Of a stretch of 42,763 bases of DNA, positions 33,001-41,640 are shown piece after piece. The position numbers and the translations under genes are program-made. The stretch's first letter is position 1. The number at the start of each line of letters is the position of its first letter. The notes beneath the pieces were generated by a model. It did not search any database. It saw nothing but the letters and a program-made list of their open reading frames with translations, and was not told the origin of the DNA. This DNA comes from Gracilaria domingensis (Eukaryota > Rhodophyta > Florideophyceae > Gracilariales > Gracilariaceae), in NCBI GenBank assembly GCA_022539475.1, contig VCMS01000391.1, forward strand, positions 1-42,763. Direction: 5' to 3'.

Positions 33001-34072
33001 TCACATCCGCACTGAGGAAGCGGCAAAAGAGCGAACAACTGACATACCATTCTTCTCCCATTGCTAGGCTTCCTGCAAACAGGTGCGACACCCATTGATG
33101 GATATTCTGCGAGGGTCTCTCCATTATTCGGAGATTATTCTACCGTGATGAACTGGCGCGGAAATGGAGCGTAATCTGACTTCAGGACCAACATTCTCCC
33201 ACTGACTGGGGTCTGGGCACACACTCAGTTCTCGAGATGAGGGAGCAAAAACCCGGTAATGATGGGATCATCCGACATGAGGTATGCTGCATTCTTGACA
33301 AGAACTCCGTGATCGGAGGACACCAACGACTGACACGAACAGTTTTTCTCACTGCGAGCGTCCTGTACACAGGTTCGAAACCCACGATTGGGATACTTCA
33401 CGAAACCTTCTCCGGAACTTCTGGAGGTCACTTTCTCGTCACAGACGGACATGGAATCTGCAACGATCCACGCAGCAGGTGTTCCGTCCCCAAGGTGAGG
33501 CACATGAGAACCCTATTGCAACGGAGAAAACAGCATCGTATCGATGGCTTCTGCCGACAAGTTTGGTGTATCTCTCCCGACCATTCCGCGAGCACGCGGG
33601 AACTAACTGACACTGTCGGAAGGCACTCTTCAACCAATTCCGCAACGAGGCGACATCAACACGCGCCGAAGCGAGACAATGCGAAACCCAAACCTGGGAA
33701 ACATTACTGTCTTAACGAAACAGTATTCCGTTGACAACGGTGAATCTTCGTCACTTGGAGAATCGGGAACACAATCCGATCCGATCGGTATCCGAGTAGA
33801 ATCCGGACAGGCACCACCAGGACTTCACTGGACATTCCGAAACTCGGTCAAAACGTTCGTACCGCGTGATACTGCGGAAGTCACCAGCACTCTGGAAAGC
33901 GAACATCGCGACGGCCATGCGACTGCACTAACCATCTAACATTCCATCTTCTTTACCCAACGAGGGGATTCGGCCAACCACCGGTACATAAAGTGGTAGG
34001 ACTCGAGATGTACGAGACGACTTCACCGTTCCACACGGGACCTGACTCCTTTCATGGAGACATAGAGAACTG
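30067..34072. other. Gypsy-A interior without recognisable complete genes
   Basis: This 4-kb part should hold RT palm, RNase H and integrase if the element were standard. The minus strand has only short frames (up to about 136 codons). One frame at 30860-31180 (YVSVVVWYELDC and neighbours) faintly recalls an integrase core, but no catalytic triad can be fixed. The sequence is full of small perfect hairpins, for example ccacaagttgtgg (about 30271), ccgataccatcgg (30365) and ctcagtccactgag (about 31393). Either pol is unusually decayed here while gag stays open, or the segment was replaced by non-coding sequence. Confidence 0.5.
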
Positions 34073-35782
34073 CTACATGCGGCGTTGCGACACCGGATGC
34101 AAAGACACTTGAGTGTCCAAATCGCACAAGCGAGCACTCTCCTCCCCCTCTTCATGTGGAGCAACGGAGTATGGAGTTCTAACGCGAGAAGGCGGATGAA
34201 ACCGTGTGTAAACATACGGATTAACCTTAGCGATAGGAACAGAAGTAGGGATAGAGTTGTCCGACGAAGTCGGGAGTTCTTGTAAACCCAGAGAATTCTG
34301 GTATCCAATCGCATCTTGCGAATCCATAACCATAACATTGGGAATTTCGTTACAATCTTCCGGTGCAGGAACCGGTACTTCTAAATCCTCTTCACGTGAG
34401 GCAAAGTTCATAGCCCAAGGGTGTGGGTAGACACCGTTCCTTACGGGTACCACGCTGTATGTTCCAGTACAGTCTCCGCGGATATTGCGGTAGTCCAGAC
34501 AGAACTGGAGCAAATTACCCAGCTTCGGGACGACAACGATCGGCGTCCAAGAAGAAGCAGAACCAGTAAGACTGGCCAATGACCGTTCGAACGGGATGAA
34601 ACTTAAATGTTGACCCTTGCGCTGTATCCCATCCGTCAGGGACGACCATAACATGGAAACTTTGTTGAAAAACGAGGTCAAACTCTTAGAATCAGAGACT
34701 TTGCAAAATTGAAACTCCTGTGGAGGAGGAAACGTTTCCAAACGTGAACCAACTAAACCGTGATGCGGCAACTTCCCAAAAGATCGGGACTTCAACTCTT
34801 GGACTTTCGAGCTATCGCAAAAACCGAGGATATCGGAGATATCCACATTAGTGCCAAAGAAAGCCTTCGGGTGAAGAAAAGTCTGACCAATGGCTTGGTT
34901 CTTCTGCAAGTACAGTGGTGATCGCGAGAAGTTCGCGACTAATACCTGGAAAGGCCTATCCTCTTCACAGAGTGCAACACCATTCGCCATGGCAGCGTTC
35001 AGATTTCCGTACATGGACGGCAGGTGTTCTAAACACAATACTCCGCTCTGTGCGGTAGAAACAGTAACCCAAGACTGGGATTCCGGGGGAATCTCGGTAA
35101 AGACTTCAACGCGTATCCGTGAAGATTTCCGACCACTTCGGACGTACTGCTGTGCAGGAGGCAATGGTGCCGGATTCTTCCGCGCCCGTTCCCACGGTTT
35201 TCCAGCAAATGGAACGGAGCTTCCGTCAACCAATTCCACCCGAAAAAGCCTCGGTTTTATCTCCTCAACGAAGAGGTCACAAAACTCACAACCGAGAGCG
35301 ATCGGGGCAGCAAGCTTCTTGCACACAACGAAGTCCACCGTAACCACGGATCATCCAAGTCGAACCAGAATTGGGACAGTCCCCAAAGTTCCAATCGGGG
35401 AATTGTTTGCATCACAGATATCCTCCAGGGGAGCAAATCGGATGTTTGGAATATACTCCTCAGGGAGAATCGAATCCAGAATACAGTTCGGACGTGCTCC
35501 CGTATCAAGAACGGTCACATGACGAACCATCAGATGATGGGAGAACCCGAGATCGGCGTAGACCTTGAAGCTTCGCTTCGACAGCATGAGTGCGCAACCC
35601 GGATACTTCGGGTTAATCTTCCGTATCCACGATCTAGCAAGCTGTCCCACATCTGGGTGTGAATCCGATAAGGATAAAGAAACCTTCTTCGAAAGGATGG
35701 TCACAGGGGAGCGGGACTGGAATGTCCCAGGTGTCAATGAACCCTGTTGAAAGGGCACCTCTCCCGAATGGGAGGCTCCCAA
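34073..35782 (-). pseudogene. Gypsy-A pol: retropepsin and RT fingers, one TGA
   Basis: The frame opens just before the gag stop in the -1 frame. A retropepsin is visible: VLDTGARPNC gives the catalytic DTGA about 93 residues in, followed by TLGTVPILVRLG. A TGA (35351-35353) stands exactly there, and the same frame continues with VVTVDFVVCKKLAAPIALGC, the second half of the fold. About 265 residues further, SSWTPIVVVPKL and LQFCLDYRNI match the RT fingers. After that the homology stops although the frame stays open to 34073, with no YxDD motif. The TGA could come from CGA by one transition. The C-terminal 120 residues are unlike any RT I know, suggesting a rearranged or replaced 3' part. Confidence 0.75.
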
Positions 35783-37041
35783 ACCCAGTTTTTCTGAGCC
35801 AAATCCGTTCGTGTCGTACGAAACTTCTCCTGAAAACCAGGTGGTTCCACAGAAGTGGTGATGTTGTCAACGACGTGAGGAACAGGCATCGGCCGAGTGT
35901 CGGCAACTCTCGAAGAGTGGGGGACACCTGTATGTGAACAGACATTCTTCGCAAGAAGGTAAGAACCAATCGGAACGGTCTTCTGCTCTTCAGCAGTCAA
36001 CATCTCGTACTGACGAGCGACGATGTCGAGATCCCTGATAGGGTGAGTACACACCGAACCGTGGTGACCTTTTCCGTAACAGTGGTGACAGATAACCGCA
36101 CAACCACTACGGGCAACACCTGTACGAAGCGGAAACACAGGATCCCAATGAGTAGGGGCGTCAAACGAAGACGTTTCCCATCTGGGTTTATCCGTAACAT
36201 ACGGGAAATCACTCGGACCACCAAGCGGTGTGAAAATCTCCTTCGAAAAGGTAACCGACTTCTTCGGACCAGACTCTCCATCGAGAGAATCACTCGATGA
36301 GAGACCCTTATCAATTCGTTCAAGCTCTCGCTGCCAAGCACCTATCGATGACGAGGACCACTCCGAGGAATCGGTATCCGACTCTGACATCTCAGAGGCA
36401 TCTGTAGCGGACGACTCCGTGTCGGGAAGGCCAGAATCAGAACTGGACGAAACAAACCGAACAAGTTCGGACTTCATTCGCTTCCTGCGATTCTTCGAAC
36501 GTGAACGACGTCGACGTTTCCCAAGATTGGGCTTGCAATCCGATGACTCGGTATCATGATTGGCCATCAAAATGGTATGTTCCAACGACTCCAAACGTTG
36601 GTCCATACGACTGAACTTTGAATCACACCTCGTCAGAGGACCATCGAGAGTTTCCACCATAAACTCGACAGCACCTCGCAACGCGAGCAAATCACCGCGA
36701 ACATCCCTAGCCAGGATCTCATCAACCTTAGAGACAAGGGTGTTCAAAACCTCCAGAATTGAGGACTGCACGAGCTGCAACGTGCAGACGCGAGCCTCCA
36801 ACTCAGAGTAAAGGGAATGGGACCCACCAGAGGGGCGAGTATTCTCCGTCGGCGTAGAGTCACCAAACCCAACATCTGGGGATACCGAAAGGGAAGGTCG
36901 GGAATTCCTGAGGCCAGGGCCAAATCCATCATGAATGGGAACATTCTGAACAGACCGCAGTTGCGGAGGCTCGACGGAAACGCCAACAACAGACATAGGT
37001 AGGGAACGATTCCGAGTTTCATTCGGTGCCAATCGAGACAT
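35734..37041 (-). CDS. Gypsy-A gag with CCHC zinc knuckle
   Basis: Gag forms the particle and packages the RNA. From the ATG at 37041 the protein is 435 residues; the frame is open upstream to a TTG at 37122. It shows a helical, coiled-coil-like stretch at about residues 78-158 (LEARVCTLQLVQSSILEVLN). A strongly basic run follows (KRRRRSRSKNRRKRMK, about 175-190), then an acidic Ser-rich run (200-255). A CCHC knuckle CHHCYGKGHHGSVC (about 318-331) has the C-x2-C-x4-H-x4-C spacing of retroviral nucleocapsids. It ends at TGA, with pol overlapping in the -1 frame. Intact gag next to broken pol fits an element that can be mobilised in trans. Confidence 0.82.
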   Translation of the reverse strand: MSRLAPNETRNRSLPMSVVGVSVEPPQLRSVQNVPIHDGFGPGLRNSRPSLSVSPDVGFGDSTPTENTRPSGGSHSLYSELEARVCTLQLVQSSILEVLNTLVSKVDEILARDVRGDLLALRGAVEFMVETLDGPLTRCDSKFSRMDQRLESLEHTILMANHDTESSDCKPNLGKRRRRSRSKNRRKRMKSELVRFVSSSSDSGLPDTESSATDASEMSESDTDSSEWSSSSIGAWQRELERIDKGLSSSDSLDGESGPKKSVTFSKEIFTPLGGPSDFPYVTDKPRWETSSFDAPTHWDPVFPLRTGVARSGCAVICHHCYGKGHHGSVCTHPIRDLDIVARQYEMLTAEEQKTVPIGSYLLAKNVCSHTGVPHSSRVADTRPMPVPHVVDNITTSVEPPGFQEKFRTTRTDLAQKNWVWEPPIRERCPFNRVH

Positions 37042-37153
37042 TAGACCGTCACGTCGGAAACGACAAACTCGACTTCGAGACTTCCGGAACACCAAACCGG
37101 GTAAACTCAACCAAAGAGACAACCGTTAGAAACGGATCAACCGACAACTTCTA

Positions 37154-37166
37154 GGTCGGGAGACCA
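37154..37166 (-). promoter_or_regulatory. Primer binding site of gypsy-A
   Basis: Minus strand TGGTCTCCCGACC starts 2 nt inside the 5' LTR. TGG complements a tRNA CCA end. The matching tRNA would end ...GGTCGGGAGACCA, and I cannot name it. Confidence 0.7.
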
Positions 37167-37168
37167 CT

Positions 37169-38011
37169 TGTAGAGCAAAACCACTCCGCGGAAGGAGACA
37201 AAAACCACCCGCGTGCGCGGTACTCTCAAGGTGTTCAGCCTTGCTCCCTATGAAGGGTGGCGCAGCGGAAGAGCCCTCCGATGAGGTCGACACTAGCCGG
37301 GCGTAACTCCGGGCGACCTCTTTCTGACTTACAGACGGAGGTAAGGGATGAACCCAAAAGAGGCGGTAGTAACCGTATCAACGGGAAACCCAAAGGGATG
37401 GGGGAAATACAGGGGGAAACAGGCCGTATGTACGGAACACAGACCCAAAAAGAGGGAACAAGAGAACAACAACAACAAGAGACCTGTACACACAGGGCGG
37501 AGAACAACCGTAAGAGCGGGAAAATAAACAGAAAACAACAGAAAACAAACAATAAATATAACCGTAGGTAAACGGGAACTCCTCAGAGACGCGAGGTGGA
37601 TAAGTACTACCGTAGACGGGACGGAAGCTCTCCAAGAAGGAGTCGCGATCCCGCGCAGGCGAGGTACTTAGAGCCGAACACTCGGTTATCTTTACTTCCC
37701 AAGAGGGTGGCCGTGAGACCAACCCTTAAGTAGGGATCACTATACTATCTTACAGTATCAACTATACCGGTACACGTCCGCACAATACACTACACGTGTA
37801 CCGTGCCCCTCGGCTCAGAGGGCAATCCGCGTGAGCGGACACATCCACCACGTGGACACCTGATGTGTCCACCATCCAGGCCAACAATCTATACTTTGTC
37901 TTGCGACCGTCAACTCAATCCTCAACATTCTGAGGTAAAACTCCGGGAAACCCTGTAAGCCTGCAAAATGCAGCGCGAGCACGACCAGAAATCCGGGCGT
38001 TTTGCTCTACA
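37169..38011 (-). repeat. Gypsy-A 5' LTR (843 bp)
   Basis: It is nearly identical to 29210-30051, differing by one inserted base near 37200 and about ten substitutions. It carries the same shared motif at about 37297-37313. Being on the gag side of a minus-strand element, it is the promoter-bearing LTR. Confidence 0.95.
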
Positions 38012-38457
38012 AAAAGGTGCCGTGACGACGGTCTAGAACTCCTCAGTGGTGGAGGTCGGATGACTAGCCCGGAATTGTGGCGGCTTGCCCAATTAGGGAC
38101 GAAGACCGTTCACAAGCGGCAAGAAAGTCAAAGCCAGAAGACTCCTTGAGGTTTACTTCCCGTACAGTGGCGGCAAGTGCCGCCACTTATATACGGTACT
38201 TGAAAATATCAATTAAAATATCTAACTATCCGGCGATGCCGGCCAATACACTACAGGTGTGGAACCGTGGCAGGCTTGCCACGGCGCACCCGCTATCGGG
38301 TCAACTTGGCACACGTGTGCAGAAATACTACCCTTCCTATCCATATCCCAAAAAATGGGCAATCGCCACAATGCCTTCTCATAAATCGGGTGGCGAAGCC
38401 GGTAACGGATAAACCCTATATAAAAAGCACTAAGGTGCATCTCCCTAGAGGGCGTTT
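38012..38457 (-). mobile_element. LTR-C copy 1, second segment (starts with TSD AAAAG)
   Basis: It continues LTR-C copy 1 after gypsy-A. From 38017 (gtgccgtgacgacgg) to 38457 it is the reverse complement of 38458-38907. The last nine bases of the expected terminus are missing at the junction with copy 2 (gggcgtttTGTAGAGC). This is one arm of the 0.9-kb palindrome. Confidence 0.88.
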
Positions 38458-39328
38458 TGTAGAGCAAAACGCCCTGAACAGGGATGCACTGAGGTGCTTG
38501 TCATAGTTTGTTGATCCGTTACCGGCTTCGCCACCTCATTTATGAGAAGACATTGTGGCAATTGCCCATTTTGGGATATGTCTAGGAAGGGTAGTATTTC
38601 TGCACACGTGTGCCAAGTTGGCCCGATAGCGGGTGCGCCGTGGCAAGCCTGCCACGGTTGCACACCTGTAGTGTATTGGCCGGCAGCGCCAGATAGTTAG
38701 ATATTTTAATTGATATTTTCAAGTGCCGTATATAAGTGGCGGCACTTGCCGCCACTGTACGGGAAGTAAACCTCAACGAGGCCCTTGGCTCTGATCTTCT
38801 TGCCGCTTGCGCACGGTCATAAGCCCCATCCTGGGGAATACCGCCGCAATTCCCGGCTGATCAACCAACCTCCGTCCCTGAGGAGTACTAATCCGTCGTC
38901 ACGGCACTTGTCTTATCTATTTTATCGTTTTCATTTCCGTCTTACGGCTCTTTGATACTCTGCCCTGTCATACAGGTTTGGCCCATTAGCCTCGGGACTT
39001 ATTCCCGTTATCTCGAGTCAGTGCTCCGCAGTGCGGCTCGCTTGCTAATCTTTTGTCGTCCCATACCGTGGAGCTGGATACCTCCACTCGCTGTGGCTCG
39101 CCGGAACCATCCGGATACCTACGCCGATTCTACCCCCTCCACCTCCGACTGCACGCCCAGATCGGGGCCACCCGGATTTACACCCGGCTCGTGTTGGCCC
39201 TATCCGAGGGTTCTGTCACTGCGCCTACCCCTGTAGGGAGCAGGGTTCGAACACCCCTGTCGGTGCTCTTCCGCGACGCGGCTGTTGTTTTCCCGCCACC
39301 GGGTTTGCACCACACGTTTTGCTCTACA
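38458..39328 (+). mobile_element. LTR-C copy 2 (871 bp, complete)
   Basis: It starts TGTAGAGCAAAACGCCC and ends CGTTTTGCTCTACA. It contains the shared motif cccggatttacacccggc (39171-39188) and a T-arm-like ggttcgaacac (about 39243). It lies head-to-head with copy 1, and the right edge is followed by tatat (39329-39333). That matches the tatat at 28801-28805, so the two LTR-C copies entered LTR-B' as one unit. Confidence 0.9.
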
Positions 39329-39667
39329 TATATCGTAACCGATAAATTAGTTAAACTAAATTAAATAATCTAATGCAGACCTAAGCCGGTCCATAGACTT
39401 GGTGCACGTGACAACCCGCGGCAGCGGCCAGTAAAATATCCTACCATCATAACAAGATATGTGTGAACACACCCATTCCTACACAAGCGTACACGCGAAC
39501 AATGTTCATCTGCCCCACGTCATGGCCGACCGCTCAGAGTGCCATACCTGAGCACTGGCAACAAAATCCCATCCGTGGGCCAAAACTGATACATTTCGAG
39601 TACCCGGAATCATCCGTACCAGGGGTTTACGAAATCTTTTCCCGTGTACCCGGCAATTCGTTCTACA
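39329..39667 (-). mobile_element. LTR-B' right part
   Basis: It starts with the second tatat target copy and continues cgtaaccgataaattag exactly as LTR-B does (minus strand, below 26381). It runs with many small differences to a decayed terminus cgttctaca (39659-39667). Together with 28336-28805 it makes one LTR-B copy split by 10.5 kb of later insertions. Short plus-strand frames across it are not genes. Confidence 0.85.
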
Positions 39668-39905
39668 CGGACACTGGCTTGTATCTGTTCGACCCCAGCT
39701 TTGCGGATCGATTTAAGAAATGCCGACCGGAAGAGAGCCTTTCGAAGGTGAAGAAGACCTTGTCAGTTGCCTCCAGGTTTTTATCTGTGCGATTGCGACA
39801 AACAGATGCCCAGATCGTGAGCAGGGCAGTAAAGATTCTGCAAAGCAGTTCCACCTCTTTCATAAAAGTGAAACATTTATTAAAACCTCTGGAGAATGCT
39901 ACTAC
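39668..39905. other. Short stretch between LTR-B' and R1
   Basis: An open plus-strand frame (for example LFDPSFADRFKKCRPEESLS) crosses it, but it runs into LTR and R1 sequence on both sides, so it is probably fortuitous. No domain was seen on either strand. Confidence 0.3.
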
Positions 39906-40215
39906 TACATCGTCTGTGTTCTGCAAAGTGGAATATAATCTGTTCGCTTTGGAAACTAAGCTAGTTTTGGGGCTATTTGGGGCGCGCGAGGGGGTAGCAG
40001 AGGCTGGCACTCAAAAAATTAAGAAATTTTGGAATATTAAATTCCATTTCGCGCAGTTTAGTGCTTGGGTCCCCTAGTTTTTGTAGAGGTTCTACTTCGC
40101 CGCACCACCCCATTCACTCTTTTCCGCGACCCTCTCTCAAAACTGCACTCGTGCTAGTTTGCCTTTCCATTTTCTCCCATGTTGCAATGCCAATCGCAAC
40201 TCATCCCACCTCAAT
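39906..40215 (+). repeat. Dispersed repeat R1, copy 2
   Basis: Same orientation and content as 5266-5575. The shared block includes ctcaaaaaattaagaaattt and tttgtagaggttctacttcg. Flanks on both sides differ from copy 1, so the ends of the repeat are defined to within a few bases. Confidence 0.8.
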
Positions 40216-40378
40216 CATCCCATCACTTCTTCCCAGTCCACACCACCCCCGCTATTTACCCATTTCTCGCCCATCACGCGTTCCCATCCTCTCTCTCCGT
40301 CTCCGCAAACGTCATTTTGTAGAAGTCAGGTGGACAACCCTCCCCCTTCTCGTATACCCGCCTCGCCCCAAAACGGCT

Positions 40379-41311
40379 TCAAATCCCTCCCATCCTTCTC
40401 TCCTCCTGTCCCCTCAGATTCCCCTTCGCAGTCCGCGCTACCTCCGCCGCACTCCTAAACCCAGTCACCACCGGAGCTCCGACTCCCTCCCGCGCCACCT
40501 CCTCCTCCTCCACCTTCTTGATCTCCTTACGCCTCTTCTTCAGACGGCTCTTCCCATCCCCAACCCCACCACCCTTTGTCTTCGGTGTCACAGGAGACCC
40601 CTTCTGCACCGCCACCCTTCCCACACTTCCCTTCTCCGTCTTTCCCTCCACACCTCCTTTCAGCGTCTCCTCTTCCACCAATCTTTGCCTCTTGCCCAGC
40701 TCCTTCACCTCCTTCTCCAGCACGTCCAACCTCTCGTTCAGAACCCTATTCTCCTCCCGCAACTCTCCAACCTCCCTTCCCGCACACTCCACTATCCCAT
40801 ACACATGATTTCTCATCTCCACTCCCAATACCGACAACGAATTCCGCAGGCTCGAAATCGCCTCAACCGAAACACCACTACCACCCCCACTCAGCACCAC
40901 ACCGCCCATTTCCGTTACAATCTCCACAATTCCATCGTTCAGTTGCTCCTTCATCACCAACCCCAACATCCCCACCCTCGCCTTCATCTCCCCCACAAAC
41001 CGCATCTCCCTGTCACCCTCTCCGCCCCCACTCTCTATCTGGTCTCCAACCTCTAACTGACTCAGATGCACCGCACCCCTTCTCTCCATTGCGACCCCCT
41101 CCACCTCCAATTCTACCCCCTTCTCCACCTCATCACCATCCCCTCTCCTCGCCTCACACTTCTTTCCTTCATCAGCCACTTCCTTCTTCTGCGACATCCG
41201 ACCAGCCGCCGTAATCACGTCCTCTTCCCGCTTTGGTGACGGCGTCTGCGGTACCTCCTTCCCCTCCAACAGCACCCACAGCTCCTCATCCTTCACGTAT
41301 CCGTTCGACAT
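40379..41311 (-). CDS. Unrecognised coiled-coil, Lys/Glu-rich protein (310 aa)
   Basis: I do not recognise this protein. The ATG at 41311 starts MSNGYVKDEELWVLLEG; the frame is open 32 codons further up, but that stretch looks like untranslated leader. The middle is glycine- and glutamate-rich. A clear coiled coil lies at about residues 180-215 (ELREENRVLNERLDVLEKEV), followed by a basic tail (SRLKKRRKEIKKVEEEE) and a TGA stop. Layout and size resemble ORF1/gag-like proteins of retroelements, but no zinc knuckle or RRM is visible and no RT follows. The opposite-strand frames here (Pro/Ser/His-rich, 40061-41214) mirror its skewed base composition and are shadows. Confidence 0.5.
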   Translation of the reverse strand: MSNGYVKDEELWVLLEGKEVPQTPSPKREEDVITAAGRMSQKKEVADEGKKCEARRGDGDEVEKGVELEVEGVAMERRGAVHLSQLEVGDQIESGGGEGDREMRFVGEMKARVGMLGLVMKEQLNDGIVEIVTEMGGVVLSGGGSGVSVEAISSLRNSLSVLGVEMRNHVYGIVECAGREVGELREENRVLNERLDVLEKEVKELGKRQRLVEEETLKGGVEGKTEKGSVGRVAVQKGSPVTPKTKGGGVGDGKSRLKKRRKEIKKVEEEEVAREGVGAPVVTGFRSAAEVARTAKGNLRGQEERRMGGI

Positions 41312-41640
41312 CTTCAGAAGAAGAAGTAGTAGTTGGATCGAAGTTTCCGCTGCGATACAGTGCAATCGAGCTAAACTGTGCTGTCCACCCCCACTGTCCA
41401 ACCACACGGGCTATATCCAGCACCATGATTGTCCCTGTTTCCCTCATCCCATTTCCCGCCAAAACATCTACTGTACACCTTCGCGCCTTCCACTACTTAA
41501 GCGCCATCTCTCTGTCTCCTCTTCGCGCTCACATAATCCCCACCCACCTCGCCTCGACCGGCGATATTTTTCTCTTCCACCATAACCTCACTCGATGGTT
41601 ATAGCAAAACAGGAAGATATTGCCAGTGGAGGCAAGCTAG
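41312..41640. other. Upstream flank of the coiled-coil ORF
   Basis: No gene is recognised. It is likely leader or promoter sequence for the minus-strand ORF. Confidence 0.3.

Larger units (their letters stand above)
29210..38011 (-). mobile_element. Gypsy-A: near-complete LTR retrotransposon, minus strand, 8.8 kb
   Basis: It is bounded by two direct LTRs (29210-30051 and 37169-38011), both ending in TGTAGAGCAAAAC...GTTTTGCTCTACA, and by an exact AAAAG target duplication. Transcription runs on the minus strand: the primer binding site lies just inside the right LTR, the polypurine tract just inside the left LTR, and gag then protease/RT follow in the expected order. The LTRs differ at roughly a dozen positions in 842 bp (about 98-99% identical by eye), so the insertion is young. 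Even so, pol is broken by a TGA in the protease, and recognisable RT stops after the fingers. No integrase was confidently found, so this copy probably depended on enzymes from elsewhere. Confidence 0.9.

Noticed and set aside
39463..40077. 204-codon plus-strand ORF
   Set aside because: It crosses LTR-B', a short spacer and repeat R1, three unrelated pieces, so it cannot be an evolved gene.
40061..41214. Long plus-strand ORFs rich in Pro, Ser, His and Leu
   Set aside because: They are mirror frames of the minus-strand coiled-coil ORF, caused by its strong base skew, and one runs into repeat R1.
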